Assembly: GCA_006386115.1 (NCBI GenBank)
Contig: VFIW01000063.1
Span: 213,766-277,765, forward strand
Length of the DNA stretch: 64,000 bases
DNA from: Globisporangium splendens
Taxonomy: Eukaryota; Oomycota; Peronosporomycetes; Pythiales; Pythiaceae
Reading direction: 5' to 3'
Part shown: positions 32,856-45,595 of the stretch, one piece after another
Numbering within the stretch: the first letter of the stretch is position 1
Layout of the letters: every line of letters starts with the position of its first letter
The notes under the pieces: model-generated
What the model was told of the DNA's origin: nothing
Database searches by the model: none
Seen by the model: the letters and a program-made list of their open reading frames with translations, nothing else
Program-made: the position numbers and the translations under genes

Positions 32856-35800
32856 ATGTCGAAGGTGCTGGAGCAGCTAGTCGCGAGAGGCCGGCGCGAA
32901 CGGAAGCCGACCGAGCAGCGCGACGTCGCGTTCAGTCTCGCGGAGATCTCCACGAATGCCGATCTGCATGAGAAAATGGTGGCGAAGGGCGTCGTGAAGG
33001 CGCTGCTCACGCTGATCGCCAAGTCAAGCGATTCGGATGCGTTGCGGCTGTCGTGTCTCTGCTTTGCGAATGTGGCCTCGAGTCCTGGCGCGCGCATTAA
33101 GATAGTCGAGGACGGGGCGCTCCCGCCACTCGTTGAGTTCCTGAAGGAACCGGAGAACGATATGATCGCAAAGCAGTACTTGGCCATGACGATCGGTAAC
33201 CTCGCGGCGGAGCCCGAGAACCACGAAGAGATCGTGAAACTCGCGACGATTGAAGCGCTCGTGAAGCTTCTCGACCCTGAAATGGTTCACTCCGGCGTGT
33301 ACTGTGCGTTTGCGCTCGCAAACCTCTCGGTGAACAACGAATACCGACCGCTGATCGTCGACGAAGGCGCGATCCCGCGGTTGATCGCACTGGCGTGCTG
33401 CGGTGAGGTCAGTGCGCAGCGGCAATCGCTCGCGTGTCTTCGCGGTATCTGTATCAGTCCCGAGAATCGGATCAACGTCGTGAAAGAAGGCATCTTAGAT
33501 TCGATCGTGCTGATGGCGCGCTGCGACGACAGTGACATTCAGCGGGAAGTCGCTGCTGCGTTCTGCACATTGTCGGCGACGCCCGAAAACAAAGTCGAGA
33601 TCTCGGATCGTGCGCTGCTCACGATCATCTCCATGTCGCTTTCAGGAGATTCTGCCGTGGAGGAGTACGCGTGCAGCACGATCGCCAACTTGATGGAGCT
33701 CCACGAACTGCATGATAAATTGCTGCGTGAGAACGGCTTAGCGTCGATTATGGCTCGCAGTCGCAAAAGATCTCAACACGAGGGCTGAAGCGTGCCGTGC
33801 CATTGCCAACTTGACTGCAAACGAAGAGGTTCAACCGGCATTGATGAAGGAGGGCGTGCTTCAACCGCTCGCTAACGCACTCATGCTGGAGCATCACGTG
33901 TGTCAGCGGTATGCTGCACTCGCACTGGCGAATTTGTCCACAACGGCTGCGTACCAAGTCCAGGTCGTGAGTTTGGGCACGATTGGCCCGCTGATCAAGC
34001 TCGCACAGGCGTTTGACCGAGAGCTGGAAGCGCGTCGATACGCCATGCTTGCGATTGCGAACCTCGCCGCGATGAAGGCCAACCACCCGGCGCTTTTGGA
34101 AGCCGGGTGTCTGCTCTCGCTGTTTTCGCTCGCGAGTACGGCAGATGCGTTGAGTCAGTACTACGTCGCGTTCGCGCTCGCCAACTTTGCGTCAAACGTG
34201 AACAACCACGCGCGAATGGTGGAGGAAGGAGGACTGCAGCCGATCATCACGCTCGCGTCGTCTGAAGACACCGATGTGCATCATCAAGCTGTTGCTGGGT
34301 TGCGCGGACTTGCCGTGAACGAAGGGAACAAGATCAAGATCCTGCAAGAAGGTGGACTGGAGCCATTAATTCTTCTGCTGCAGTCGGACGATATTGAGAT
34401 CCTGCGTGAAGTGTGTGCCGCGCTGTGCAACCTGTCGCTGAGCGAAGACAACAAGGTCGTGATCGTGCTCAATGGCGGCCTCGCGCCATTGATCTCGCTC
34501 GTGCACTCGGGTGACAACGAAGTCGCGCACCAGGCATGTGGCGTGCTCGCCAACCTCGCCGAAGTTGTCGAGAACCAAGGTCGCATGGTCAAGGACGGCG
34601 TGCTGCAGCACATCGAGTTTGTGCTCCGGTCGAAGAGCGTCGACGTGCAGCGCGAGGCACTTCGCGCGATCGCCAACATGTCGGCCGAGTATGCATACAC
34701 GTCGGAGATCGTGTCTGGTGGCGGATTGACGCCTCTCATGACGGCACTGAGCTCTCCGGACTTCTTGAGCCAACGCTACGCGGCCATGGGGATTGCGAAT
34801 TTGTCGACGAACGCCGACAACATCACCAAGATCATCCAGGACGGCATCGTCCCGATCCTCGTCGCGCTCGGGAAGAATCTCAACGGAGACTTGGACACAC
34901 AGCGGTATGCGATCTACACGCTGACCAATATGGGCAGCGTCCGCGCCACGCAGGCCCAGCTCATCGATGCGAGCGTACTGCCGCTGTTCACCGAACTGAT
35001 TCGTCATGCTGATATGACGCTGCGCAATGCTGCAGCGTTTGGTGTCGCGAACTTTGCAGCCTTCTCCGAGAACCACATGCCGATCATGGAGACCGACGCG
35101 TTGTGTCTCGAGTCGCTGCTGCACATGGTGAGCTCGCAGGACCACAAGTGCCAGTACCGCGCCGTGAGTGCGCTCCGTGGTCTCTGCGTGAATGAGGTCG
35201 CGCGTAAGGAGATTGTGCGCTGCGGCGGGCTGCCTGCGCTCCTGAAGCTCACCAAGTCTGAAGACATGGACGTGCAGCAGGAAGTGCTCGCGTGCCTGTG
35301 CAATCTCTCGTTGAGCGGATGCATCGGCGCACACCCGGATGTGTTCATCGAGACGTGCGATATGAGCTCCTTAGTCTCGTTCCTCTGCTCGGCAGATGCA
35401 ACTTATCGCCTTTTTGGTGCTGTGACGTTGGGAAACATCGCGTCCAAAGTCGAGCACCAGGATGCACTCGTGGGTGCCGGAGCCGTCACGCCGCTGGTCG
35501 AGATTGCCAACAGTGTTGACCTGGAGACCCATCGGTGCATCGCGTTCGCATTGTGCAACCTCGCGGCGAATCCAGAGCGCAGGCAGCTCGTCGAAGAGCT
35601 CGGCGGGATCGTCCCGATCATCCAGTTGGCGTGCTCGGACAATGTCGACGACCAGAAGACGGCGATCGCGGCTTTACGAGGGATCTCGAATCGCCCTGAG
35701 AGTCGACTTCGCATTGTCAGTGAAGGCGGCATGGAGCCGCTGCTTCTCGGAGCGCGCTCCACGGATGCAGGACTGCAGGACTGCAGCGCGAAGTCGCGAT

Positions 35801-38800
35801 GACGACCTATAATTTGTCTCTGGCCGAGCGCAACAAGCTCGATAGCGCCAAGTCGCCGATGATGGGTGCGCTCATCAACCTGATGCTCTCGGCGGATGTG
35901 ATCGCAGCGAAATTCGCGTGTGCGTGTGTCGCGAACCTCGCCGAAAACTTCGACACCCACCTCAGCATCGAGCGCGAGCGAGGACTTCATTTCTTCCTGG
36001 AGTTCCAGAAGCAAGCCACAGTGGCACCAGACGTGGCCCGAGAGGCGGCCAAGTGCGTCACGAATCTTTCCTCAGACTATGCGCTTCACGACGCGCTGCT
36101 CGCAGATTGCTGCCACGAGTTCCTGGTGCACGCGATCCAGCATGCCGATGTCCCGACGCAGTTGTTTGGCGCGATTGGACTGAGTAATCTCGTGGCGAAC
36201 CCACAAAACCACTCGCGCGTGCTGCGTGAGCAAGTCCCCGAACCGTTGATTCGTTTGATATCGGATACTACGCATGCAAATCCACGAAGGTTTGCGATCT
36301 TGGCGATCGGGAGTATTTTCGCTAACCTCAAGAACCACGGCACATTCATCGACCAAGGCGTGTTGCCGCCTTTGATCGCTGCGTTGGAGCCGTTAAACGA
36401 TATGGAGACGCGCTTCAATGCCGCGTTTGCGATCGGGAAGCTCGCCATGAACGATGCGTACCACGCGCTGATCGGCGAGCAGAGCAACTTTGGTGCGCCG
36501 CTGATCCAACTCGCGATCGACGCGGACGTCGCAGCGCATACTAGCGCACAATGCCAAGCGATTTCGGGACTGCGGCGGCTGACGTGTCTTGATACGAATC
36601 GCATGGACATGATGCACCGCGACCAGCAACAGCTCCTCGACGCGCTGTTGCGCTGTGCGACGCAGCCCGAGCTCGAAAGCCAGCGCGAAGTCGTCGCGTG
36701 CATCTGCAACCTGACGCTTGCGCAGGCGAACAAGATCGTCGTGGCCCAGTCTTCGAAGCTCTTCCACCAGCTGATCACATTGTGCATGTCGACGGACATT
36801 GAGGTTGCGCGCAATGGGTGTGGCGCGGTCGCCAACATCGCGGAAGACGTCGAGACCCACATGTACATGATAGACGTGCACGCTGTCCACGTGGGCGTGA
36901 AAACGATGCGAAGCCGCCATTTACCAGTGTATCGCGAGGCAACGCGCATGATCAGCAATTTACTGAGTACCCCGGAGTTTCACATGATGCTGCTGCACGA
37001 AGAAGGGCTCTCGGCGCTCATACGCGTCGCGAAGATCGAGGACCACGAGTACCAGTACAACACGGCGCTGTCTTTCCACAAACTCTCGAGCAACACGGTC
37101 ACTCACGCTGCGCTTCTAACTAGCGGCGCCGTGAAAACGCTGCATGCGCTTCTCACAGTGCCAGGTCTCGACGTCCAGCACCAGGCTGCTGCGAGTCTGA
37201 AAAATCTCACAGCCAGCAAGGAAAACAAACCCAAACTAGCAGACGACGGCACGGTGCTGGTCATGGTCTCGCTGTTGCGCAGTCCTGACGTGACACTCAA
37301 GTGCATGGGTGCCGCGGGACTCCGCCATTTGACTTTGCACGCGCCGATCAAGGCGCAAGTCGTGCACGAAGGCGGTCTCCCCCCACTTTTCAGCTGCTGC
37401 GCGCTCGAGGACGACAACGTGCGCGTCCAGTGCTCGGGCGTGCTCGCAAACCTGAGCGAGAACGTGATAAACCAAGTGGAGATCGTGAAGCAGAACGGGA
37501 TGGCAGCACTCGTAGCGCTGACGAAGGCGAGTTACGACCCTGAGATTGCACAAAACACGAGTCGGAGCTTTGCGAATCTGTCGTCGAAAGAGGAGAACTG
37601 CGGCCGCGATGCCGCGATGTGTATCGGGAACCTGGCTGTCACGTCTAAGAACCAATTCCAGATCACCGAGTGCGGCGGTCTGATTCCATTGACGCAGTTG
37701 CTGCAAAGCCAATTTGCCTCAAACCGCCAGTACGCGGCACGCGCGATGTATCGTCTGAGTGCACACGCCGAGAACCAGCCCCGCATTGTCGACGCTGGCG
37801 CGCTCGTGCCGCTGATCAAACTGCTGAGCGAGGTCTCCGACGATGTGGAAACTCGACGCTGTGCCGCGATGGCGATTTGCAACTTGTCCACGAACATCGC
37901 GAACGAGCAAAAGATCATGAAAGCCGGCGGCATGAGACCGCTCGTCATGCTGCTGCGCTCCACGAGCGTCGAGGTTGCCAAGTATGCGTGCATGGCGCTG
38001 TGCAACTTGACAGCCAACCCCGCGAACCAGCTGCACCTGGTGAAAGACGAAGGGCTGGACCCGCTCGTAGACCTCGCGTCCTCTCCAGATCCGGAATGTG
38101 CGCGCTATGCGAGCATGGCGCTCTCGAACGTCGCTGCGCACCGTCAGAACAGGTTGATCGTCGTCGAGAGGCACGCATTGCGTCCACTGCGAGCGTTGAG
38201 CTTTGCTCCCAACCTGGAATGCCAGCGCAGTGCTGCCTTGGCGATCTACAACGTCTCGTGTGCCCAGGCAAATCAACTCAAGATCGTCGAAGCTGGCATT
38301 GTGGCCGCGCTCATCAAGCTCGCGGGCTCCAATGATGGCGACTGCAAACTCTACGCGACGATGACGCTCTGCAATCTCGCGGCAAACGTTGAAACGCGGC
38401 AAGCCGCAGCGCGTGGTGGCGGACTTCAGGCGCTCATCGTGTGCTCCAAAGACGTCGATGTGAGTGTGCGGCGCTATGCGTGCATCGCATTGTGCAACCT
38501 GGCGTGCGACCCGCTCTTCCAGGTCCAAGTGCTCGTGCATGGCGGCCTTGCTCCGATTGCCGTGATGACGGAGAAGGACGATGATCTCGAGTCCCAGCGG
38601 CTTGGCATCATGGCGCTCTCGAATCTAGCCGTGAACGAAGCCAATCATGAGCACATGATCAGTCGTGGCGTGTTGAAAGTGGCGCTGCGGCTCGGTATGT
38701 CCAAGGACGAAGACATTCGCCAGTACGCGGCATTCGCGCTCGCCAACTTTTCGGGGAATGCCGACCACTGCGCCATGATCGGCGAGGAAGGCGGCGTGCT

Positions 38801-41543
38801 GACGCTGATCACGCTCGCGCACTCGGAAGACGCCAACTCCCACACGCTCGCGATCTATGCGCTGCGGCGACTGTGTCAGTTCTCAGTCCAGAACCGCGGC
38901 CGCATCGTGCGCGGTGGTGGATTAGTGCCGCTGACGATCGCCGGCCACTCGGAGGAGCTCAAGACGCAACGCGAAGTCGCCGCGACGTTCTGCAATCTGT
39001 CACTGAGTGACGAGTACAAGGTGGAGATCGTGAACCAAGGCGCGCTTCGTCCGCTCATCAAACTCGCGCAGTCGCCCGATCTCGAAGTCGCGCGGCAGGC
39101 GTGCGGCGCGCTCGCGAACCTCGCCGAGCATATCGACACGCACGAGATGTTCGCGCAGGAGCGATGCGGGAGCTTCCTCATCGGGCTCATGAAGCATCGC
39201 AACCTCGAGATCCACCGTGAAGCCTCGCGCACAATGGCGAACTTGCTCTCGAGCTTCAAGCACCACACCGAGATGATCACGGACGGACTCACGGGGCTCG
39301 TGCACCTCGGGCTCTCACTTGACACCGAGTGTCAGTACAACGCCGCGCTCGCGTTCCGGAACCTCGCGCCGAACTTCGCGAGTCATCGCGGGATCATCTA
39401 TGAAGGCGGGTTGAGGACACTGTTCTTCCTTTTGCAAGCGAAAGAAGTCAACATCCGTCGACAGGCGATCCTGGCGTTGCGAGATATCGCTGCCAATAAT
39501 GAACACAAACGCAAATATGTCGAGGAAGGCGGTTTGCAGGCGCTGATCACGTTCTTACGTGATGCGGATATCCCGCTGCAGGCGCCTACCGTTGCTGCCT
39601 TGCGGCATCTGTCTTCGTCGCACGCTGAGATCAAGCAGCAGATCGTCGAGTGTGGCGCGTTTCGTCCGCTACTGCGGTGCATGAACAACAACAACACGAA
39701 GAACCTCGACCTCCAGTGTCAATGCGCCGGTCTCGTGGCCAATTTGTCGGAGCATCTCGCGAACCAGACCAAGATCGCCGACGAAGGTCTGACGTCTGCG
39801 CTGGTGACGCTCGCATTTGGTGTCGACAGCGCCGAGATCCATCAAGACGTGAGTCGCGCGCTCGCGAATCTGTGCTCGAACGAGGAGAATCACATCATCG
39901 TGTACAAGCAGGGTGGCCTCAAGTGTCTCGTGCACCTGACGAACGCCAAGGATGACGTCACGCAGCGGTATGCGGCCATGGGGCTTCGGTTCCTGTCGTC
40001 GAACCCGCAGATCCGCGTGTTCATCGTACAGGAAAGTTTGTTGCCACCGTTCATCAAGCTGGCGCAGAGTTCAATTCTCGATTACCAGCGCACGGCAGCG
40101 TCGGCGTTCTCCAGTTTCTCGCTGAACGAAGAGAACAAGCTCAAATTGGTACGCGACGGAGGCCTCACGCAGATCCTCAAGTGCTGTCTGTACGACGACT
40201 TGGAAGTGAAGCGCGACTGCGTGTTTGCGCTCGCCAACATCACAGATTCGCTCGAGTACCAGTTCGATGTCGTGCGCGAAGGCGCGATCACGGTGTTGGT
40301 CGATGTAGGCGCCCAGGACGACGCACGCGTGCAGCGAGACTGCGCACGCGCGCTGGCGTCGCTTTCGATCACAAACTCGATCAAACTGGAGCTCATCAAG
40401 CAGCACGCGCTGAAGCCGCTGTTCCAATTGACGCGCTCGCTCGACAGTGCGACGCAGCGATTCGCGACGCTGGTGATCTGCAATTTGGCCGCTGGCGACG
40501 ACAAGATCTACATGGTAGACCAGGGCACGATTCGTCCATTGACGCATCTCATCCGGTTTCCTGATGCGGAGATCCAGCGATATGCGGCGCTGGCACTCGC
40601 AGGATTAGCGCTTGGAAGTCATGGCAGCAACAAGATCCGCATGATTGAAGATGGCGCCGTGCACCCGCTCGTGGATTTGCTGCGATACCCGAGCGCCGAT
40701 GTGCAACTCTGCGGCTGCTTGGCGCTGAATGCGCTGGTGTTGGGGAAACTCACAGTGACGAAAGTATCGATGATGCAGGAAGGCGGTCTCTTGCCGCTGC
40801 TAGCGCTTCTGAGCTCCGAGGACATGGAGTGTGTGCGGTGCGCGCTCTACTGCCTGGGATCGTTGGCCGAGAGCAAGGACGTGCTTTTGAAGCTCGTCGA
40901 GTTGGGCGCGATGCCGCAAGTGATCGCCCAGTCCTATTGTTCGGACAGTGAGATCAAACGCAGTTGTGGCTACGTGTTCGATCTGATCGTCGAGCAGCAG
41001 ACCGATTACCACGACGACTTTGTGCGTGAAGGCGGCATGGACGCAACCATCGCGCTCGCGTGCGTTGAAGACATGGAGTGCCAGGAGTACGCGACGTTTG
41101 CGCTCGCGCATCTTGCATCGAACCGTGAGTACCAAGTGCCGCTGGTCGAACATGGCGCGTTGCGGCCACTGATCGCGATGATGTCGGTGCACGCCGAGCC
41201 ACGTCACTACGCTGGGCTCGCGCTTCTCAAGCTCGCAGATAACTACGAGAACCACCTGCGCATCGCCGAAGAAGGCGGCGTCCAAGCGTTGTTGCGCATT
41301 GCGCGTGCACGGTCGACGGACGAAGAGCTGCAGTACAAGGCATCGCTGAGTCTCGGCCAATTGGCGAGCAACGCGACGAAATCGCTGCCGAACCAGGGCA
41401 AAGTGCTTGGTCCCGCGAGCGACGCGATCGGCGCGGGCGTCGCCAAGATGGCGCAGATCACCGAGAGCATCGCGGCGCGAAGAGCGAAGGAGAAGACGAC
41501 ACAGTACCTGGACGACAAGATCGCGCGCGAAAAGAATAAGTGA
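32856..41543 (+). CDS. Giant armadillo-repeat protein, reading frame broken twice
   Basis: About 8.7 kb without introns, which would encode about 2,895 aa if continuous. It is built almost entirely of armadillo repeats of about 41 residues (for example AGLVANLSEHLANQTKIADE, and ALRGLAVNEGNKIKI), similar in style to Vac8-type ARM proteins. Three open segments are seen in different frames: 32856-33788, about 33760-35802 and about 35770-41543. ARM repeats continue directly across both breaks, so they were once one frame. The first break lies near 33760-33788. The second coincides with a tandem 8-bp duplication at 35771-35786. No intron with sensible ends fits either break. The gene is therefore a recent pseudogene, a programmed-shift gene, or affected by two sequence errors. 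The C-terminus ends with a Lys/Glu-rich tail (TTQYLDDKIAREKNK). ARM proteins are scaffolds; partners unknown. Confidence 0.85.
35771..35786 (+). repeat. 8-bp tandem duplication that shifts the ARM frame
   Basis: GACTGCAG occurs twice in direct succession. Removing one copy would restore a continuous reading frame (...AGLQREVAMTTYNLSLAE...) across the site. Confidence 0.9.
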
Positions 41544-42590
41544 GCTGTTGGAGCCACTCATCCAAACGCAAATGGGTACACTTTTCTGACTCATCGTAAG
41601 TTCGCTGTGGTTGAGTTTTCTGCTGACGTACTTAATAGATGTTTTGATTCTTATAGTGCTCCTGTTGTTCTATTGGAGCATGCAGACGAGGTTAGGTGGA
41701 CAGTTTGGACAGTCGAGAAGTTTTGCAATCGGGGTGATCGTTATATACGAGTTTCAACTTTGCGCTCCGATAGAAGCGTGCTGGGCACGTGTCCACAACC
41801 AAATAGACCTTCGTTGGCACGCAGTCTGAGTCCAGACTGTGGTGCATGCCTACAATCCATCAGCAGCACTTCTGGCACCATACACGACGCAAAGAAGCGC
41901 AGCGACCACTTGATGAGGGATTCTCATGCCGAGGAGTGATGCGAATTGTTTTGGATTCGTACACTGCGTTTGGGTGTGATGCATTTGACATGGCTGCTTT
42001 GCAAGCTATAGGCTCAACAAATCGCTCAACATTCTGCGTAAGAATGTATGCAGTACAGTCAAAGGAAGCACGGCCACACAGAGACTAATCAAGGAGCGTC
42101 ATTGTGTCAACGTACAGATTGCGCCAAACACGCTCGGAAACCAGCATGCACACACTGAGTTATCCACTGAAATGGAAGTCAGTGCGGTCCATTTCGAGCA
42201 GGTGTGGCTAGAAAACCCTTCATTCACTCGAGCTTTGCAAGCAGTCAAAAGGTTTTGAGTGCAATAGCAGTGGGGTCACTATACTCGAGGTAAACCGTCG
42301 CTTCTTTCGCGACATGCAGATCCTCTTGACTGCAGGCACACGCTTGCGAACATTCAGCACCGGACACAATAAAACAAACTCCCTTCTACATACAGCTTCA
42401 CTGAATCATCGTAAATAGACCATATATAGAATTAAGAAGTTACAATTGGCATTCATTCAGCCAGTTAAACAGTACACAATCATTCGATGTTACAGGATAT
42501 CAATTCTAACGTTAGTCTCTATCCTCGAATGCTTTCCAAGTGCGCGTGCGTCCATCATCTCTCTCTGTGGCCGCAAAGACACACACACGA

Positions 42591-42613
42591 GCAAAGCAAA
42601 GCAAAGCAAAGCA
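42591..42613. repeat. (GCAAA)n pentanucleotide repeat
   Basis: Four and a half copies of GCAAA about 75 nt upstream of the ALAD start codon. Confidence 0.85.
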
Positions 42614-42654
42614 GACCAGACCCCAATTTCCTTCGAAGCGCGCACTCCGTAGCT

Positions 42655-42665
42655 CTCTTCATTCC
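42655..42665 (+). promoter_or_regulatory. Putative oomycete initiator element of ALAD
   Basis: CTCTTCATTCC matches the TCATTYY core of oomycete transcription-start elements and lies 25-35 nt before the ATG, the spacing expected for the short 5' UTRs in this group. Not tested experimentally. Confidence 0.4.
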
Positions 42666-42689
42666 GCCGACCACCACACCTCTACGACC

Positions 42690-43673
42690 ATGAGCCAACT
42701 GCACGCGAGTCTGCACCACCCCGCGCAGCGCGACTGGAGCGAGCCGCACTTCCACCCGTCGCAGCTCATCTACCCGCTCTTCGTGACGGCGCGCGCCGAG
42801 GACCGCGAGATCAAGGGTCTCGAGCCCAACAAGCAGTGGGGCCAGCAGGCTGACGGCAGCTTCTCGACGCTCGTGGCGCACCTCAAGCACCTGCAGACGC
42901 TCGGGCTGCGCTCCGTGATGCTCTTCGGTGTCGTCGAGGACAAGGACGCGCACGGCTCGTTGGCCGACGATCCCAACACGCCCGTGATCAAGTGCACGTC
43001 CGTGATCCGCAAGCAGGTCCCGGAGCTGCTCGTGTCCTGCGACGTGTGCATGTGCGAGTACACGAGCCACGGCCACTGCGGTCTGCTGCGCTCGGTGGAC
43101 GGTGAGGACGTGATCGAGAACGCGTCAACGGTCGACCGCTTGGCGCGCATCGCGCTGGCGTACGCGCGTGCTGGTGCGCACATGGTGTGCCCTTCGGACA
43201 TGATGGACAACCGTATCCACGGCATTCGCACGCTGCTCAACACCGAGGGCTTCCAGCACGTGTCCATCATGGCGTACACGTCCAAGAAGGCGTCGTGCAT
43301 GTACGCGCCGTTCCGCGACGCCGTCGAGTCGACGTTCACGGGCGACCGCAAGCGCTACCAGCACCCTGTGGGCAGCACGTCGCACGCGGCGCTCGCGTTT
43401 GAGCGCGACCTGCGCGAAGGCGCCGACATCGTGATCGTCAAGCCGTCGCTGTTCTACGCGGACATCGTGAAGAGCTTTGCCGACAAGAAGACGCTGCCGG
43501 TCGCGTGCTACATCGTGTCGGGCGAGTACAAGATGCTCTTCGACTACGGCAGCGCCACGAACACGCTCGAGAGCGTCGTGAAGGAGTCGCACGTGAGTCT
43601 GCTGCGCGCCGGCTCGAGCGTGCTGATCACGTACTTCACGCCGTACATCCTGGAACGATGGACCAAGTGGTAA
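42690..43673 (+). CDS. ALAD: Porphobilinogen synthase (5-aminolevulinate dehydratase)
   Basis: Condenses two 5-aminolevulinate molecules to porphobilinogen in haem synthesis. Single exon, 327 aa, the usual length. The Zn-binding cysteines are in CDVCMCEYTSHGHCG, so this is the zinc-dependent (animal/fungal-like) form rather than the Mg-dependent plastid form with Asp residues. The substrate region has CPSDMMDNR. The two active-site lysines are in AYTSKKASCMYAPFRDA and IVIVKPSLFYADIV. No N-terminal transit peptide is seen, which agrees with a cytosolic enzyme. Very strong G/C-ending codon preference suggests high expression. The next gene on the same strand begins about 340 nt downstream. Confidence 0.96.
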   Translation: MSQLHASLHHPAQRDWSEPHFHPSQLIYPLFVTARAEDREIKGLEPNKQWGQQADGSFSTLVAHLKHLQTLGLRSVMLFGVVEDKDAHGSLADDPNTPVIKCTSVIRKQVPELLVSCDVCMCEYTSHGHCGLLRSVDGEDVIENASTVDRLARIALAYARAGAHMVCPSDMMDNRIHGIRTLLNTEGFQHVSIMAYTSKKASCMYAPFRDAVESTFTGDRKRYQHPVGSTSHAALAFERDLREGADIVIVKPSLFYADIVKSFADKKTLPVACYIVSGEYKMLFDYGSATNTLESVVKESHVSLLRAGSSVLITYFTPYILERWTKW

Positions 43674-44008
43674 GTACGCTTTGTAGCTCGCTGCAGAAAC
43701 AGACACACACATGCACATGCACACTCTAGTAAGATCCAAATCCATCCATCTGCACACGATGACTTTGCAGGACACATCCCAAAGTGACAATCATGAAGGG
43801 GGTCAACGTTCAGTTTCATTTTAGCCAACTATATCTCGTATAAACAGATATTTCTTCATTTACACTAATCAAGCACAGCAAGATATTCTTTTTTGACCAA
43901 TAGGAGTACTGCGTAGATGTGTGGGTCTCCATCCCTTCCCTGCTTATTCTTGTGAGAGGGTCTCTGCTGGTCACAACAGCAAGGGTCTTCATTTTCATAG
44001 GAGCGACC
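43674..44008. promoter_or_regulatory. Intergenic with putative TrpRS initiator
   Basis: 335 nt. TCTTCATTTT at about 43985-43994, some 15-24 nt before the TrpRS ATG, resembles the oomycete TCATTYY initiator. No gene here. Confidence 0.35.
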
Positions 44009-45595
44009 ATGGAGCAAGCGATTGTGGTCAAGGGCAACGAGATCCGCGAGCTGAAGGCCGCCAAGGGCGACGCCGAGCAGATCAAGCAGCTCGTGACGGA
44101 GCTGCTCGCGCTCAAGGAGCAGTACAAGGCCGAGACAGGCACCGAGTACGCCGCGCCAAAGGCCGAGAAGGCGCCGAAGAAGGCTGTCGCCGCACCTGCT
44201 CCGGAAGGCGGCGAGGGCAAGTCGAAGAGCCAGCTGAAGAAGGAGAAGAAGCTGGCTGAGGCTGCCGCGAAGAAGGCTGGAGGCGCTGCTGGTGGTGGCA
44301 AGAAGAAGGCCGAGCCGAAGAAGAAGGCCGCGAAGCCGTCAGAGAGCGCCAAGCCAGAAGAAGGCGCGGCCGTGCCTTCCGATGCCGACTTGTTGCTGCG
44401 TCAAGTGGAGTTCAACCAGAAGGTGGCTGCGCTTGGTGACAGCGACGGACAGGTCGTGACTCCGTGGGACGTCGAAGCCGAAAACGGCGTCGACTACGAC
44501 AAGCTCATCAAGACCTTCGGCTGCTCGAAGATTGACCAATCGCTGATTGACCGCATGGAGAAGCTCACGGGCCACAAGGCGCATCGCTACTTGCGTCGCG
44601 GGTACTTCTTTTCGCACCGCGACCTCAGCGTGCTCTTGGATTCCTACGAGAAGGGTGAGAAGTTCTTCTTGTACACTGGTCGCGGTCCATCCTCGGGCTC
44701 GTTGCACATGGGCCACTTGATCCCGTTCACGTTCACTGCGTGGTTGCAGAAAGTGTTTGACGTGCCGCTTGTGATCCAATTAACGGACGATGAAAAGTTC
44801 TTGTTCAAGGAGCAAACGCTGGAGGAAAGCCGACACATGATGTGGGAAAACGCCAAGGACATCATCGCGTGCGGCTTTGACGTCAAGAAGACCTTCATCT
44901 TTGCCAACACCGAGTACATCCAGGTGATGTACCCACAGATCCTCAAGGTGCAAAAGTGCGTCACGTACAACCAGGTGCGCGGCATCTTCGGCTTCACGGG
45001 CTCGGACAACATCGGTAAATCGGCATTCCCAGCTGTGCAAGCCGTGCCATCGTTCTCGGAGACGTTCCCAGTCGTCTTGGGTGGACGCAAGGGCATGCGC
45101 TGTCTGATCCCACAGGCGATTGACCAAGACCCGTACTTCCGCATGACGCGTGATGTCGCGCCTCGTATTGGGTACTTGAAGCCTGCGCTGATCCACTCGA
45201 AGTTTTTCCCTGCGCTTCAAGGCAGCACGACCAAGATGAGTGCCAGTAAAGCCAGTACCACCATTTACATCTCGGACTCACCTGAAGAAATCGCGAACAA
45301 GATCAAGAAGTACGCGTTCAGCGGTGGCGGCGAGACCAAGGCTGACCATGAAAAATACGGAGCCAACCTCGAAGTGGATATCCCGTACCAGTACCTGTCG
45401 TTCATGCTCGAGGATGATGAGAAGCTCAACCACGTCGCGCAAGAATACGGCAGCGGCCGCATGATGTCCGGCGAAGTGAAGCAGCTCTTGATCGACGTCA
45501 TGTCGGAGTTTGCGGTGGACATGCAACAACGTCGTGCTGCTGTCACGGACGACGAGGTGAAGGAGTTTATGCGGGTGCGTCTGTTGGAGTTTTAA
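44009..45595 (+). CDS. WARS1: Cytoplasmic tryptophanyl-tRNA synthetase
   Basis: Charges tRNA-Trp. Single exon, 528 aa. The N-terminal 45 residues are a WHEP-like helical hairpin ([20 protein letters not shown]), followed by a Lys/Ala-rich linker (to about residue 115). The class Ic catalytic core has [13 protein letters not shown] for the HIGH motif and [11 protein letters not shown] for KMSKS, with the eukaryotic-type [14 protein letters not shown] between them. The order and length match the eukaryotic/archaeal TrpRS rather than the bacterial/mitochondrial type. No targeting signal is evident. The codon bias is strong, in keeping with a translation gene. Confidence 0.96.
   Translation: MEQAIVVKGNEIRELKAAKGDAEQIKQLVTELLALKEQYKAETGTEYAAPKAEKAPKKAVAAPAPEGGEGKSKSQLKKEKKLAEAAAKKAGGAAGGGKKKAEPKKKAAKPSESAKPEEGAAVPSDADLLLRQVEFNQKVAALGDSDGQVVTPWDVEAENGVDYDKLIKTFGCSKIDQSLIDRMEKLTGHKAHRYLRRGYFFSHRDLSVLLDSYEKGEKFFLYTGRGPSSGSLHMGHLIPFTFTAWLQKVFDVPLVIQLTDDEKFLFKEQTLEESRHMMWENAKDIIACGFDVKKTFIFANTEYIQVMYPQILKVQKCVTYNQVRGIFGFTGSDNIGKSAFPAVQAVPSFSETFPVVLGGRKGMRCLIPQAIDQDPYFRMTRDVAPRIGYLKPALIHSKFFPALQGSTTKMSASKASTTIYISDSPEEIANKIKKYAFSGGGETKADHEKYGANLEVDIPYQYLSFMLEDDEKLNHVAQEYGSGRMMSGEVKQLLIDVMSEFAVDMQQRRAAVTDDEVKEFMRVRLLEF

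Larger units (their letters stand above)
41544..42689. other. Intergenic, no gene seen
   Basis: 1.1 kb between the ARM gene and ALAD. It is AT-richer than the genes and its open frames are short and without coding bias. It ends in the ALAD promoter. Confidence 0.5.

Noticed and set aside
32977..41600. Long antisense open frames opposite the ARM gene
   Set aside because: They mirror the strong third-position GC bias of the ARM repeats and encode no plausible protein.
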